NCBI GenBank assembly: GCA_044370695.1
Contig: JBILVB010000052.1
Location: 1-20,607 of the forward strand
Origin: JBEIFW01 sp044370695
GTDB taxonomy: Bacteria > Actinomycetota > Acidimicrobiia > Acidimicrobiales > Ilumatobacteraceae
DNA: 20,607 nt
Reading direction: 5' to 3'
The translations under genes were made by a program, and so were the position numbers. The notes beneath the pieces were generated by a model, which worked only from the letters and a program-made list of their open reading frames with translations, was not told the DNA's origin and searched no databases. Position 1 is the stretch's first letter. Each line of letters begins with the position of its first letter. Below, piece after piece: positions 12,094 to 19,763 of the stretch.

Positions 12094-13923
12094 GTGGACA
12101 CGCAGATCGCCGAACTGCTCGACCTGCACTTCGACTTCGACCCGGACGCCGTGCGGGCAAAGTACCGCGAGGAGCGCGACAAGCGCCTGCGCCCGGACGG
12201 CAACGAGCAGTACGTCGAGGTCAAGGCCGACTTCTCCCGCTACGTCGACGACCCGTACGTCGAGCCGGGCTTCACCCGGCCCCCCGTGTTCGACGACGTC
12301 GACGTCGCGATCATCGGCGGGGGGTTCGGCGGCCTGCTCATGGGCGGCCGTCTGAAGGAGGCGGGCTTCGATTCGATCCGCCTGATCGACAAGGCCGGCG
12401 ACGTCGGCGGCACCTGGTACTGGAACCGCTACCCGGGCGCGGCGTGCGACGTGGAGTCCTACGTGTACCTGCCGCTGCTCGAGGAGATCGGCGGCATCCC
12501 GAGCCACAAGTACCCCTTCGCCCCCGAGATCCTCGAGCACTCGCGCTCGGTGGCCCGCCACTTCGGCCTCTACGAGAACGCGTTGTTCCAGACCGGGATC
12601 ACCGAGCTGCGCTGGGACGACGACCGGCGCGCCTGGCAGGTGTCGACCGACCGTGGCGACCGGTTCTTCGCCCGGGTGGTGGCCATGGCCAACGGGCCGC
12701 TCAACCGGCCCAAGCTCCCCGGCATCCCCGGCATCAACGAGTTCCGCGGCTACACGTTCCACACCAGCCGGTGGGACTACCGCTACACCGGCGGCGACAG
12801 CTACGGGAACCTGACCGGCCTGTCCGACAAGCGCGTCGGCATCATCGGCACCGGCGCCACCGCCGTGCAGTGCATCCCGCACCTGGGCCGCTGGGCCGAG
12901 CAGCTGTACGTGTTCCAGCGCACGCCGTCGTCGGTCGACGTCCGCAACAACACCCCGACCGATCCCGAGTGGGTGCGCTCGCTGCGGCCCGGCTGGCAGC
13001 AGGAACGCATGGACAACTTCAACGTCCTCGTGTCCGGCGGTTTCGCCGAGGTCGACCTGGTGCAGGACGGCTGGACCGACATCTTCCGCCGCCTGATGGG
13101 GCCCGCCGCCCGCGACGCAGCCAAGACGTTGGGGCGTCGCCTCACCCCGGCCGAGCGCGCCGAACTGCTCGAGCTGTTCGACATGGAGAAGATGGAGCAG
13201 GTCCGGGCCCGGGTCGACTCGATCGTCACCGACCCGACCGTCGCCGAGAAGCTCAAGCCGTGGTACCGGCAGTTCTGCAAGCGGCCCTGCTACCACGACG
13301 AGTACCTGGCCACGTACAACCGGCCCAACGTCACCCTGGTCGACACCGACGGCAAGGGCGTCGAGCGCCTGACCGAGAACGCCGTCGTCGTGGACGGGGT
13401 CGAGTACGAGGTGGACTGCCTCATCTTCGCCACCGGCTTCGAGGTCGGCACGGCGTACACGCGCCGGGCCGGCTACGAGATCGTCGGCCGTGACGGCGTC
13501 ACGCTGTCGCAGCACTGGGCCGGCGGGATGCGCACGATGCACGGGTTGCAGACCGCCGGTTTCCCCAACTGCTTCTTCCTGGGCTTCACCCAGAGCGCCG
13601 TGACCGTCAGCGTGCCCCACGCGCTCAACGAGCAGGCCAAACACGTGACCCACGTGCTCTCCCAGGCGCGGGACCGGGGTGCAGCCGTCGTCGAGTGCAC
13701 CGACGCCGGCGAGGCCGGCTGGCTCGCCGAGATGCGCGACAAGGCCCGGCTCGGTGTGCGGTTCTACCGGGAATGCACGCCCGGCTACTACAACAACGAG
13801 GGCCGGGAAGGGAACCCCAACAGCTGGAACACCTTCACCTACGGCGCCGGGCCGATCGCGTTCTTCGACCTGCTTCGGGAATGGCGCGACGCCGACACGT
13901 TCCCGGGGATGGTGCTGTCGTGA
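12094..13923 (+). CDS. Type I Baeyer-Villiger flavin monooxygenase
   Basis: This 609-residue FAD/NADPH enzyme inserts oxygen next to a ketone, giving an ester or lactone. The FAD-binding GGGFGG is at 75-80, followed by GGTWYWNRYPGAACD (105-119). The Baeyer-Villiger fingerprint FxGxxxHxxxW is FRGYTFHTSRWD (217-228). The NADPH-binding GTGAT is at 252-256, and FATGFEVGT near the C-terminus is the usual second flavin contact. The approximately 65-residue N-terminal extension before the FAD motif puts it in the long-N-terminus group, as in hydroxyacetophenone-type enzymes. GTG 12094 was chosen because GAGG lies 6 nt upstream; GTG 12082, four codons earlier, is possible but has no well-placed Shine-Dalgarno sequence. 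Its last bases overlap the next gene (GTGA). The operon context suggests a cyclic or long-chain ketone as substrate. Confidence 0.93.
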   Translation: MDTQIAELLDLHFDFDPDAVRAKYREERDKRLRPDGNEQYVEVKADFSRYVDDPYVEPGFTRPPVFDDVDVAIIGGGFGGLLMGGRLKEAGFDSIRLIDKAGDVGGTWYWNRYPGAACDVESYVYLPLLEEIGGIPSHKYPFAPEILEHSRSVARHFGLYENALFQTGITELRWDDDRRAWQVSTDRGDRFFARVVAMANGPLNRPKLPGIPGINEFRGYTFHTSRWDYRYTGGDSYGNLTGLSDKRVGIIGTGATAVQCIPHLGRWAEQLYVFQRTPSSVDVRNNTPTDPEWVRSLRPGWQQERMDNFNVLVSGGFAEVDLVQDGWTDIFRRLMGPAARDAAKTLGRRLTPAERAELLELFDMEKMEQVRARVDSIVTDPTVAEKLKPWYRQFCKRPCYHDEYLATYNRPNVTLVDTDGKGVERLTENAVVVDGVEYEVDCLIFATGFEVGTAYTRRAGYEIVGRDGVTLSQHWAGGMRTMHGLQTAGFPNCFFLGFTQSAVTVSVPHALNEQAKHVTHVLSQARDRGAAVVECTDAGEAGWLAEMRDKARLGVRFYRECTPGYYNNEGREGNPNSWNTFTYGAGPIAFFDLLREWRDADTFPGMVLS

Positions 13924-14672
13924 GCGGCGGCCGGCTCGCCGGCAAGGTGGCGCTCATCACCGGCGGCGCCCGGGGTCAGGGTGCTGACGAGGGTGCGCTG
14001 TTCGCCGCCGAGGGGGCGACGGTGGTGCTCACCGACGTTCTCGACGAGGCCGGTGAGGCGACCGCCGGCAGGATCGAGCGGGCCGAGTACGTCCATCTCG
14101 ACGTGCGCGACGAAGCGGGATGGGCCGCCGTGGTCGACGGGGTCGTCGCCCGCCACGGCCGGCTCGACGTGCTCGTCAACAACGCCGCGATCGATCTCGT
14201 GAAGCGGCTCGACGCCACGACCATGGAGGAGTGGCACCGGCTGCTCGACATCAACCTCACCGGCACCTTCCTCGGCATGCGCGCCGCGGCCGCCGCCATG
14301 CGGGCCGGCAACCATGGCGGATCGATCGTCAACATCTCCTCGGTCGCCGGCCTCGAAGCGGTGAACGGCCACGGCGCCTACTCGACGACGAAGTGGGCGG
14401 TGCGGGGGTTGACGAAGAACGCCGCGCTCGAGTGGGGCCGCTACGGGATCCGGGTGAACTCGGTGCACCCCGGCGTGATCGAGACCCCGATGGTGGCCGA
14501 CTCGCGGGTGATGACCGATCCGGGCACCCGGGCGAAGATGGAACGAGCGATCACGCTGGGACGCTTCGGTCAGCCCCGCGACATCGCCGCGATGGTGCTG
14601 TTCCTGGCCAGCGACGATTCGTCGTACTGCACCGGCCAGGAGTTCACCGTCGACGGCGGCATCCACCACTGA
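13920..14672 (+). CDS. SDR alcohol dehydrogenase, NAD-type, coupled to the Baeyer-Villiger monooxygenase
   Basis: This 250-residue classical SDR contains TGGARGQG (14-21), NNAA (87-90), Ser141 (NISS), Tyr154-x3-Lys158 (YSTTK) and a C-terminal CTGQEFTVDGG. Asp39 at the end of strand 2 indicates NAD. By eye it is close to cyclohexanol/cyclopentanol and 3-alpha/20-beta-hydroxysteroid dehydrogenases. The GTG start at 13920 overlaps the monooxygenase stop by 4 bases (GTGA), so the two are translationally coupled. The expected role is to oxidise the secondary alcohol to the ketone that the monooxygenase then attacks (inference from gene order). The frame extends upstream inside the monooxygenase gene, but the SDR fold starts right after this GTG. 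Confidence 0.92.
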   Translation: MSGGRLAGKVALITGGARGQGADEGALFAAEGATVVLTDVLDEAGEATAGRIERAEYVHLDVRDEAGWAAVVDGVVARHGRLDVLVNNAAIDLVKRLDATTMEEWHRLLDINLTGTFLGMRAAAAAMRAGNHGGSIVNISSVAGLEAVNGHGAYSTTKWAVRGLTKNAALEWGRYGIRVNSVHPGVIETPMVADSRVMTDPGTRAKMERAITLGRFGQPRDIAAMVLFLASDDSSYCTGQEFTVDGGIHH

Positions 14673-14676
14673 CCGA

Positions 14677-15513
14677 ATGCGGCCGGTCCTGCACGATCTC
14701 GGCGGCGCCGGTCCGCTGCTGCTCGTCTCGCACGCCACCGGGTTCCACGGCCGGGCCTACGAACCGCTCGTCGCTGCGCTGCGGGACCGGTACCGGGTCG
14801 TCGCGCTCGACCTTCCCGGCCACGGAGCCAACCGGCTCGAGGTCGGCGAGGCGATGCACGTGACGAACCTCGTCGACGTGGTGGCCGCCGCCGTCGGCTC
14901 GCTACCGGAACGGCCGCACCTGTTCGGCCACTCGGTCGGAGCGGCGGTGGCGCTGGTGGCGGCCACGAGGTCGCCCGGGGCGTTCGCGTCGGCGTTCGTG
15001 TACGAGCCGGCGGTGTTCCCCGCCGGCCCGCCCGACGAGTCCGAGGGCCGGCGCAACGCCGTGGCCGGCGCCTTGCGACGCACCGAGGTGTTCGCGTCGC
15101 GCGCCGCCGCGCTGGCCCGGTTCGCCGGCCGGGGGCCGCTCGGGGAGCTGAACGCGGCGAGCCTGGCCGCCTACGTGGAGCACGGCGTCGAGGACCTCGA
15201 CGACGGCACGGTGCGGCTGCGGTGCCGGCGCGAGACCGAGGCGGCCGTGTACGAGACCTGCGCGGTGCTCACCGTCGACCGGATCGGCCCGGTCGGGTTC
15301 CCGGTCACGCTGGCCGCCGGCGGGCGCTCGGGCGGTTCGGCCCCCGAGCGCCAGGCCGAGCTGGCGGCCCGCCTCCCCGGGGCCCGAGCCGTAGTGCTGG
15401 ACGGGATCGGGCATCTCGGCCCGCTCGAGCACCCGCCGACGGTCGCTGCCGCCGTGCTCGAGCATCTCGACCGGTCAGCGCGAGCAGACCGAACCGGTCG
15501 TGGTGGCCCGTAG
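14677..15513 (+). CDS. Alpha/beta hydrolase, probable lactone or ester hydrolase
   Basis: This 278-residue alpha/beta-hydrolase fold protein has the oxyanion-loop segment SHATGFHG (18-25), LDLPGHG (44-50) and the nucleophile elbow GHSVG with Ser86. The catalytic His is probably in GIGHLGPLEHP near the C-terminus. It begins 4 bp after the SDR stop and is therefore co-translated in the same operon. Following a ketone monooxygenase, it probably opens the lactone or ester product (inference); epoxide hydrolase or thioesterase activity cannot be excluded. The last 39 bases overlap the 3' end of the convergent membrane-protein gene. The C-terminal tail (RSARADRTGRGGP) lies in that overlap and looks unstructured. 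Confidence 0.88.
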   Translation: MRPVLHDLGGAGPLLLVSHATGFHGRAYEPLVAALRDRYRVVALDLPGHGANRLEVGEAMHVTNLVDVVAAAVGSLPERPHLFGHSVGAAVALVAATRSPGAFASAFVYEPAVFPAGPPDESEGRRNAVAGALRRTEVFASRAAALARFAGRGPLGELNAASLAAYVEHGVEDLDDGTVRLRCRRETEAAVYETCAVLTVDRIGPVGFPVTLAAGGRSGGSAPERQAELAARLPGARAVVLDGIGHLGPLEHPPTVAAAVLEHLDRSARADRTGRGGP

Positions 15514-17055
15514 CTCGACCAGCCATCGACCGGGGGCGGTCACCGACGGCGCCACGATCTCGGACACGCCGGCCGGCAGGACCGACACCGGGTCCTCCGG
15601 ATAGCGCTCGGCGATGCGCCGCATCCGCAGTTCGGCACCGCCCACGACGCCCACCTGCACCCGTTCGCCGGTGATCGGGATCTCCACGACCCGGGCACCG
15701 GCCCCGCACGGCGCGGCGTCGCCCGTCGACACCACCTGCACCGCGGACGCCTCGCGCAGGACCCGGTCGACCGCCCACCGCACGTCGTCGGAGGACCCGA
15801 GCACGACGTCGTCGGGTGCCGCCGGCGAGCCGTGTTCGGCCACCGCCGCAAGGTACGGGCCCGCGGTCAGCGTCGGCATGCGGGTCGTGTCCGGTCGGTA
15901 GTCGGGGGCGACGGTCGCCGCCGCCCACTCGATCGCCCGCAGTTCGGGACCGGTGACCCGGGTCCAGCTCCGCAGGAACCCGGCGCCGTCGCGCAGCGGC
16001 TGGACGTTGCCCCACACCGACAGGCCGGCCACCACCACGACGGCGATCGCCACGAGGGGATCCCGCGTGTAGCGGCGGCCCGCCGCCGCCTCGGCGGACG
16101 CGACCAGGAGGAACACCACGCCGATGTACACGTATCGGCTCGAGGTCGGCACGGCGTACTGCGCTCGGGCGAGGGTCGCGAGTGCCCACAACGCCAACGG
16201 GACGCTCACGGCGGCGAGCATCCCGGCTCGCCGGCGCACCGGGCCGGCGAGCCCGAGCAGGAACACGACCAGTCCGGCACCGAGGAGGAACCGCCCGAGT
16301 TCGACAGGACGCCCGGCGATGCCCGCCATGGCACCCGACGCGGCGTCGAACACGTACGACGGCATCGACCGGGCGTTGCCGATCGACGCCTCGCCGGTGC
16401 CGTAGGTGAGCGTCCACAGCCCGTACAGCACGAGGGGGACGCCGAGCGCGAGTTGCGAACGGCGCCACGACCGCTCGAGGAGCAGCCGAACGAGGACGCC
16501 GGCGGTCACGGCCAGCCCGACCCCCGAGCACGCGAGGCTCAACCCCACGCAGGCCGCTCCCACCACGTCGCCCCGCCGGGACCGGGCGTCGAAGGCGAGC
16601 CAGGCCGCGAGCCCGGCGGCCACGCTGCCCATGAACCCGATCTGGAACGGCCAGAAGATGTTCTCGGACCCAGAGCCCAGCACGAGGACCACGGTGCCCG
16701 CTGCGATGCCGGCCACCGTGCCGGCGCGGCGCCGGATCACCACCACGAGCAGGGTGGCCACCAGCAGGTGCACGACGAGGCCGCACCACCGCGCGACGCG
16801 GTAGGTGTCGAGCCCGACGACCTCGAGCAGCACCCGGTAGAAGATCCGGTTGACGACGATCAGGTGCCCGTTGTGCGGTTCGAGCAGCATCCGCCAGCGG
16901 TTCTCGTCGAGCACCAGGTCCCACTCGTCGAAGAAGAACGTCGTGCCCCGGCCGAGCCGGTCGAGCACGGCGAACGCCGCAGCGCAGATCCCGGTCCAGG
17001 CCGCAGCAGTACCGACGGGAAGCCGGCTGCGGCGCACCTGCCCCGCCGACGTCAC
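15475..17055 (-). CDS. Polytopic membrane protein, possibly a GT-C-type glycosyltransferase
   Basis: This 526-residue protein has about nine to eleven hydrophobic segments between residues 14 and 360 (for example VVHLLVATLLVVVI and LLGAGLVVFLLGLAG) and a soluble C-terminal part of about 160 residues. The first extracytoplasmic loop carries FFFDEWDLV, an acidic DE pair in the place where GT-C glycosyltransferases bind metal or lipid-linked donor, followed by HNGHLIVVNR. The family link is by topology and motif only. Such enzymes move sugars from polyprenyl-phosphate donors at the outer face of the membrane. The GTG at 17055 lies 4 bp after the methyltransferase stop, so the two form an operon. 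Its 3' end overlaps the convergent hydrolase gene by 39 bp. It may equally be an uncharacterised actinobacterial membrane protein. Confidence 0.75.
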   Translation of the reverse strand: MTSAGQVRRSRLPVGTAAAWTGICAAAFAVLDRLGRGTTFFFDEWDLVLDENRWRMLLEPHNGHLIVVNRIFYRVLLEVVGLDTYRVARWCGLVVHLLVATLLVVVIRRRAGTVAGIAAGTVVLVLGSGSENIFWPFQIGFMGSVAAGLAAWLAFDARSRRGDVVGAACVGLSLACSGVGLAVTAGVLVRLLLERSWRRSQLALGVPLVLYGLWTLTYGTGEASIGNARSMPSYVFDAASGAMAGIAGRPVELGRFLLGAGLVVFLLGLAGPVRRRAGMLAAVSVPLALWALATLARAQYAVPTSSRYVYIGVVFLLVASAEAAAGRRYTRDPLVAIAVVVVAGLSVWGNVQPLRDGAGFLRSWTRVTGPELRAIEWAAATVAPDYRPDTTRMPTLTAGPYLAAVAEHGSPAAPDDVVLGSSDDVRWAVDRVLREASAVQVVSTGDAAPCGAGARVVEIPITGERVQVGVVGGAELRMRRIAERYPEDPVSVLPAGVSEIVAPSVTAPGRWLVELRATTTGSVCSR

Positions 17056-17059
17056 GGTG

Positions 17060-17707
17060 TCACGGCTCGACCCGCCCGGCGACCAGGAACTGCTTGCCGA
17101 GCACCCGCCAGGCCGGTGGGAACCGCAGGTAGGCCTCGGTGAGCGATGCCGAGGCCGGCAGGCGGGACCGGAACGAATACGGCAAGAAGCGCGGCACGAC
17201 GTCCTCGACGGCGAACCCGGCGGCGTACAGGTGCTCGGCCACCGCGACGTGGGTGAGGGCGAGGACGTGGTCGGCGCAGTCGAAGTAGTCCGCGGCGCAG
17301 TAGCGGTAGTTCGGACCCATGACCACCATGCGCCCGCCCGGGCGCAGCAGCTCCCGGGCCCGACCGAGGAAACGGCCGACCTCGTCGGGCGACGCGAGGT
17401 GCTCGAGCACGTTCGACGCGTACACCAGGTCGAAATGGCGCTCGGGGAGGTCGGCCTCGGCGAACGACGAGATCACCACCCGCACGTCGCGGTGCGCGCT
17501 CAGACCGTGATCGACCAGATCGACCCCCCAACGCTCCGGCGCCGGCACCTGGGCGATGAACTCTCCCAGGCCGGCCGCCGTGTCGAGGACGCGCTCGGGC
17601 CGCTCGTAGCGCTCCCACAGGTACCGGGCGATCGTGGCCCAGACCGTTCGTCGAGCGTTCACGTCGACATCCCGGAACCGGTACTCGTAGACGCGTTCGA
17701 GATTCAC
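17060..17707 (-). CDS. Class I SAM-dependent methyltransferase
   Basis: This 215-residue Rossmann-fold methyltransferase has motif I VLDTAAGLGEF (40-50), GVDLVD (61-66) for the ribose contact and FDLVYASNVLEHL (92-104), typical of methyltransferase family 11. LLRPGGRMVVMGPNYRY follows. The GTG at 17707 gives VNLERVYEYRF. The frame remains open further upstream but would run into the divergent dehydrogenase gene, so this start is preferred. It precedes the membrane-protein gene in an operon. Its position in a sugar locus suggests methylation of a sugar or lipid-linked glycan (inference). Confidence 0.87.
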   Translation of the reverse strand: MNLERVYEYRFRDVDVNARRTVWATIARYLWERYERPERVLDTAAGLGEFIAQVPAPERWGVDLVDHGLSAHRDVRVVISSFAEADLPERHFDLVYASNVLEHLASPDEVGRFLGRARELLRPGGRMVVMGPNYRYCAADYFDCADHVLALTHVAVAEHLYAAGFAVEDVVPRFLPYSFRSRLPASASLTEAYLRFPPAWRVLGKQFLVAGRVEP

Positions 17708-17805
17708 GGCGCCAGCTTGCCCGACGTGCGCAGGAGTTGTCAGCGACACCGGGCCGCCGGCAGGTCCGCAGCCGGTCGGTCCGTTGCCGGCCCGGTGCCA
17801 CTCTC

Positions 17806-17811
17806 TATGCT
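17806..17811 (+). promoter_or_regulatory. Putative -10 element of the nucleotide-sugar operon (TATGCT)
   Basis: TATGCT is followed by 8 nt and the GTG at 17820, within a 112-bp divergent region. It is among the closest to TATAAT of the hexamers noted here and predicts a leaderless transcript. Confidence 0.55.
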
Positions 17812-17819
17812 CCGGCGCC

Positions 17820-19013
17820 GTGACCTTCCCGATCGATGTCGCCGTCGTCGGTGGCTGCGGCCACGTCGGCCTGCCGTTGGCCGTCGCGCTGGCGGGTGCG
17901 GGTCTGCAGGTCGCGAGCTTCGACGTGAACGCCGAGGTGGTGGCCTCGGTGTCGGCGGGGACGATGCCGTTCGAGGAACCCGACGGGCCACGACGGCTCG
18001 CCGAGGTGCTCGCCGCCGGAACCTTCCGGGCCACGACGGACCCGGCGACGGTGCAGCTCGCCGAGCACGTCGTGGTCGTCATCGGCACGCCGGTCGACGA
18101 GCACCTCAACCCCGATCCGCAAGCGGTGCCGCGCGCCGTCGAGGGCATCGCGTCGCACCTGCGCGACGGCCAGCACCTGGTGTTGCGCAGCACGGTCTAC
18201 CCGGGCGTGACCCGGCTGGTCGAAGAGCTCGTCGCCCGGCTCGGGCTTGCGATCGACGTGAGCTTCTGCCCCGAACGGATCGCGGAGGGCAAGGCCTTCA
18301 CCGAGCTCTACGAGCTCCCGCAGATCGTCTCGGGTCGCACCGACCGGGCCACCAAGAGGGCGGCGGCCCTGTTCGGCCATCTCACGTCCTCGGTCGTGGA
18401 GGTGAGCCCCGAGGAGGCCGAGCTCACCAAGTTGTTCACCAACACCTGGCGGTACATCAAGTTCGCCGCCGCCAACCAGCTCTTCATGATCGCCAACGAG
18501 CACGGGCTCGACTTCGAGCGGATCCGCCAGGCGATCACCTTCGACTACCCGCGCGCCGCCGACATGCCCGGCGCGGGCTTCGCCGCCGGACCCTGCCTGT
18601 TCAAGGACACGATGCAGCTCGCGGCGTTCAACAACAACAACTTCACGCTCGGCCACGCGAGCATGATGGTGAACGAGGGCCTGCCGATGTACGTGGTGGC
18701 CCGCATGGAACAACGCTTCGACCTGCGCAACAGCACGGTCGGCATCCTCGGCATGGCGTTCAAGGGCGACAGCGACGACATCCGCTCGAGCCTCTCCTAC
18801 AAGCTGCGTCGCATCCTGCGGTTCAAGGCCGGCCGGGTCCTGTGCAGCGACCCGTACGTCCGGGTCGACCGCGATCTCGTGCCGCTCGAGCAGGTCCTCG
18901 ACGAGGCCGACGTCCTGGTCGTCGGGACACCGCACCGCGCCTACCGGGCGCTTCGACCCGAGCAACCGGTCGTCGACATCTGGAACGTCCTCGGCCGGGG
19001 CGTGCAGGTGTGA
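17820..19013 (+). CDS. UDP-glucose / nucleotide-sugar 6-dehydrogenase family protein
   Basis: This 397-residue enzyme of the UDP-glucose/GDP-mannose dehydrogenase family oxidises the C6 hydroxyl of a nucleotide sugar to a carboxylate with two NAD. The NAD-binding loop is GGCGHVGLPLA (11-21). FCPERIAEG (149-157) matches the family PERI/V motif. Lys204 (ELTKLFTNT) and Cys259 (GPCLFKDT) are the expected catalytic residues. The C-terminal part has GILGMAFKGDSDDIRSS, the usual UDP-binding domain start. The exact substrate (UDP-Glc, UDP-GlcNAc or UDP-ManNAc) is undecided. The GTG at 17820 is favoured over an ATG at 17784 because the fold begins there and TATGCT lies 8 nt upstream. The 3' end overlaps the glycosyltransferase gene by 4 bases (GTGA). 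Confidence 0.93.
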   Translation: MTFPIDVAVVGGCGHVGLPLAVALAGAGLQVASFDVNAEVVASVSAGTMPFEEPDGPRRLAEVLAAGTFRATTDPATVQLAEHVVVVIGTPVDEHLNPDPQAVPRAVEGIASHLRDGQHLVLRSTVYPGVTRLVEELVARLGLAIDVSFCPERIAEGKAFTELYELPQIVSGRTDRATKRAAALFGHLTSSVVEVSPEEAELTKLFTNTWRYIKFAAANQLFMIANEHGLDFERIRQAITFDYPRAADMPGAGFAAGPCLFKDTMQLAAFNNNNFTLGHASMMVNEGLPMYVVARMEQRFDLRNSTVGILGMAFKGDSDDIRSSLSYKLRRILRFKAGRVLCSDPYVRVDRDLVPLEQVLDEADVLVVGTPHRAYRALRPEQPVVDIWNVLGRGVQV

Positions 19014-19759
19014 CCCCGCGCGTCTCGATCGTCATCCCCGTGTACAACGAAGGTGAGGCCGTCGTCGCCGTGCTCGAGCGCCTCCTCGAGTCGGTGGCCC
19101 TGCCGTGCGAGGTCCTCGTCGTGTACGACGCAGAGACCGACACGACCGTCGCCCCGCTGCAGCGGTATGCCGAACGCGAGCCCCGGTTGCGGCCGACCCT
19201 CAACACCTACGGGCGCGGTCCGGCCAAGGCGATCCGGTTCGGCATCGATCGCGCTGCGGCACCGGTCGTCGTCGTGACGATGGCCGACGGGTGCGACGAT
19301 CCGATGCAGATCGACACCCTCACCCGGCTCGTCGAGCGCGGCGTGGTCGTCGCCGCGGCAAGCCGGTACGTGCGCACCGGCCAGCAGGTGGGCGGCCCGT
19401 TCCTGAAGGGCCTGATCTCGCGTCTCGCCGGACTGAGCCTCTACTACGGCGCCCGGGTCGGCACCCGTGATGCGACGAACTCGTTCAAGGCGTATTCGAG
19501 CGCGTTCGTGCGCGCGGCGGGGATCGAGAGCGACCAGGGGTTCGAGATCGGCATCGAGCTCGTGGCCAAGGCCCGCCGGGCCCGCCTACCGGTCGCCGAG
19601 ATCCCCACCATCTGGCTCGAGCGCACCTACGGCGTGTCCAACTTCAAGATCTGGGCGTGGCTCCCCCGCTACCTGCGCTGGTACCTGTTCGCCTTCGGAC
19701 CCCGCGTCGAGCTACCGGGCTACGCCCAATCCCCCACCCAGGCACCCAAGGAGCGCTGA
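19010..19759 (+). CDS. Family 2 glycosyltransferase (polyprenyl-phosphate sugar synthase-like)
   Basis: This 249-residue GT-A-fold transferase has the family 2 N-terminus VSIVIPVYNEGEAV (5-18). The nucleotide-sugar loop is VVVTMADGCDDP (87-98), with the metal-binding acidic residues. A GFEIGIELVAKA segment and an IWLERTYGVSNFK segment near the end resemble dolichyl/polyprenyl-phosphate mannose synthases. No membrane anchor follows, so it is probably a peripheral membrane enzyme. The GTG at 19010 overlaps the upstream dehydrogenase stop (GTGA). It may make the polyprenyl-phosphate sugar used by a GT-C enzyme such as the nearby polytopic protein (inference). Confidence 0.92.
   Translation: MTPRVSIVIPVYNEGEAVVAVLERLLESVALPCEVLVVYDAETDTTVAPLQRYAEREPRLRPTLNTYGRGPAKAIRFGIDRAAAPVVVVTMADGCDDPMQIDTLTRLVERGVVVAAASRYVRTGQQVGGPFLKGLISRLAGLSLYYGARVGTRDATNSFKAYSSAFVRAAGIESDQGFEIGIELVAKARRARLPVAEIPTIWLERTYGVSNFKIWAWLPRYLRWYLFAFGPRVELPGYAQSPTQAPKER
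19748..19753 (+). promoter_or_regulatory. Shine-Dalgarno sequence of the epimerase gene
   Basis: AAGGAG lies 10 nt before the ATG at 19764, inside the last codons of the glycosyltransferase gene. It fixes the epimerase start. Confidence 0.55.
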
Positions 19760-19763
19760 GCGC

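Noticed and set aside
10140..13493. A 1117-codon open frame on the plus strand
   Set aside because: It shadows the SDR, SnoaL-like, HD and monooxygenase genes. The encoded sequence is low in complexity and shows no motif, whereas the competing frames carry full family signatures.
11638..13653. A 671-codon open frame antisense to the monooxygenase
   Set aside because: It mirrors the codon structure of a real gene and has no recognisable domain.
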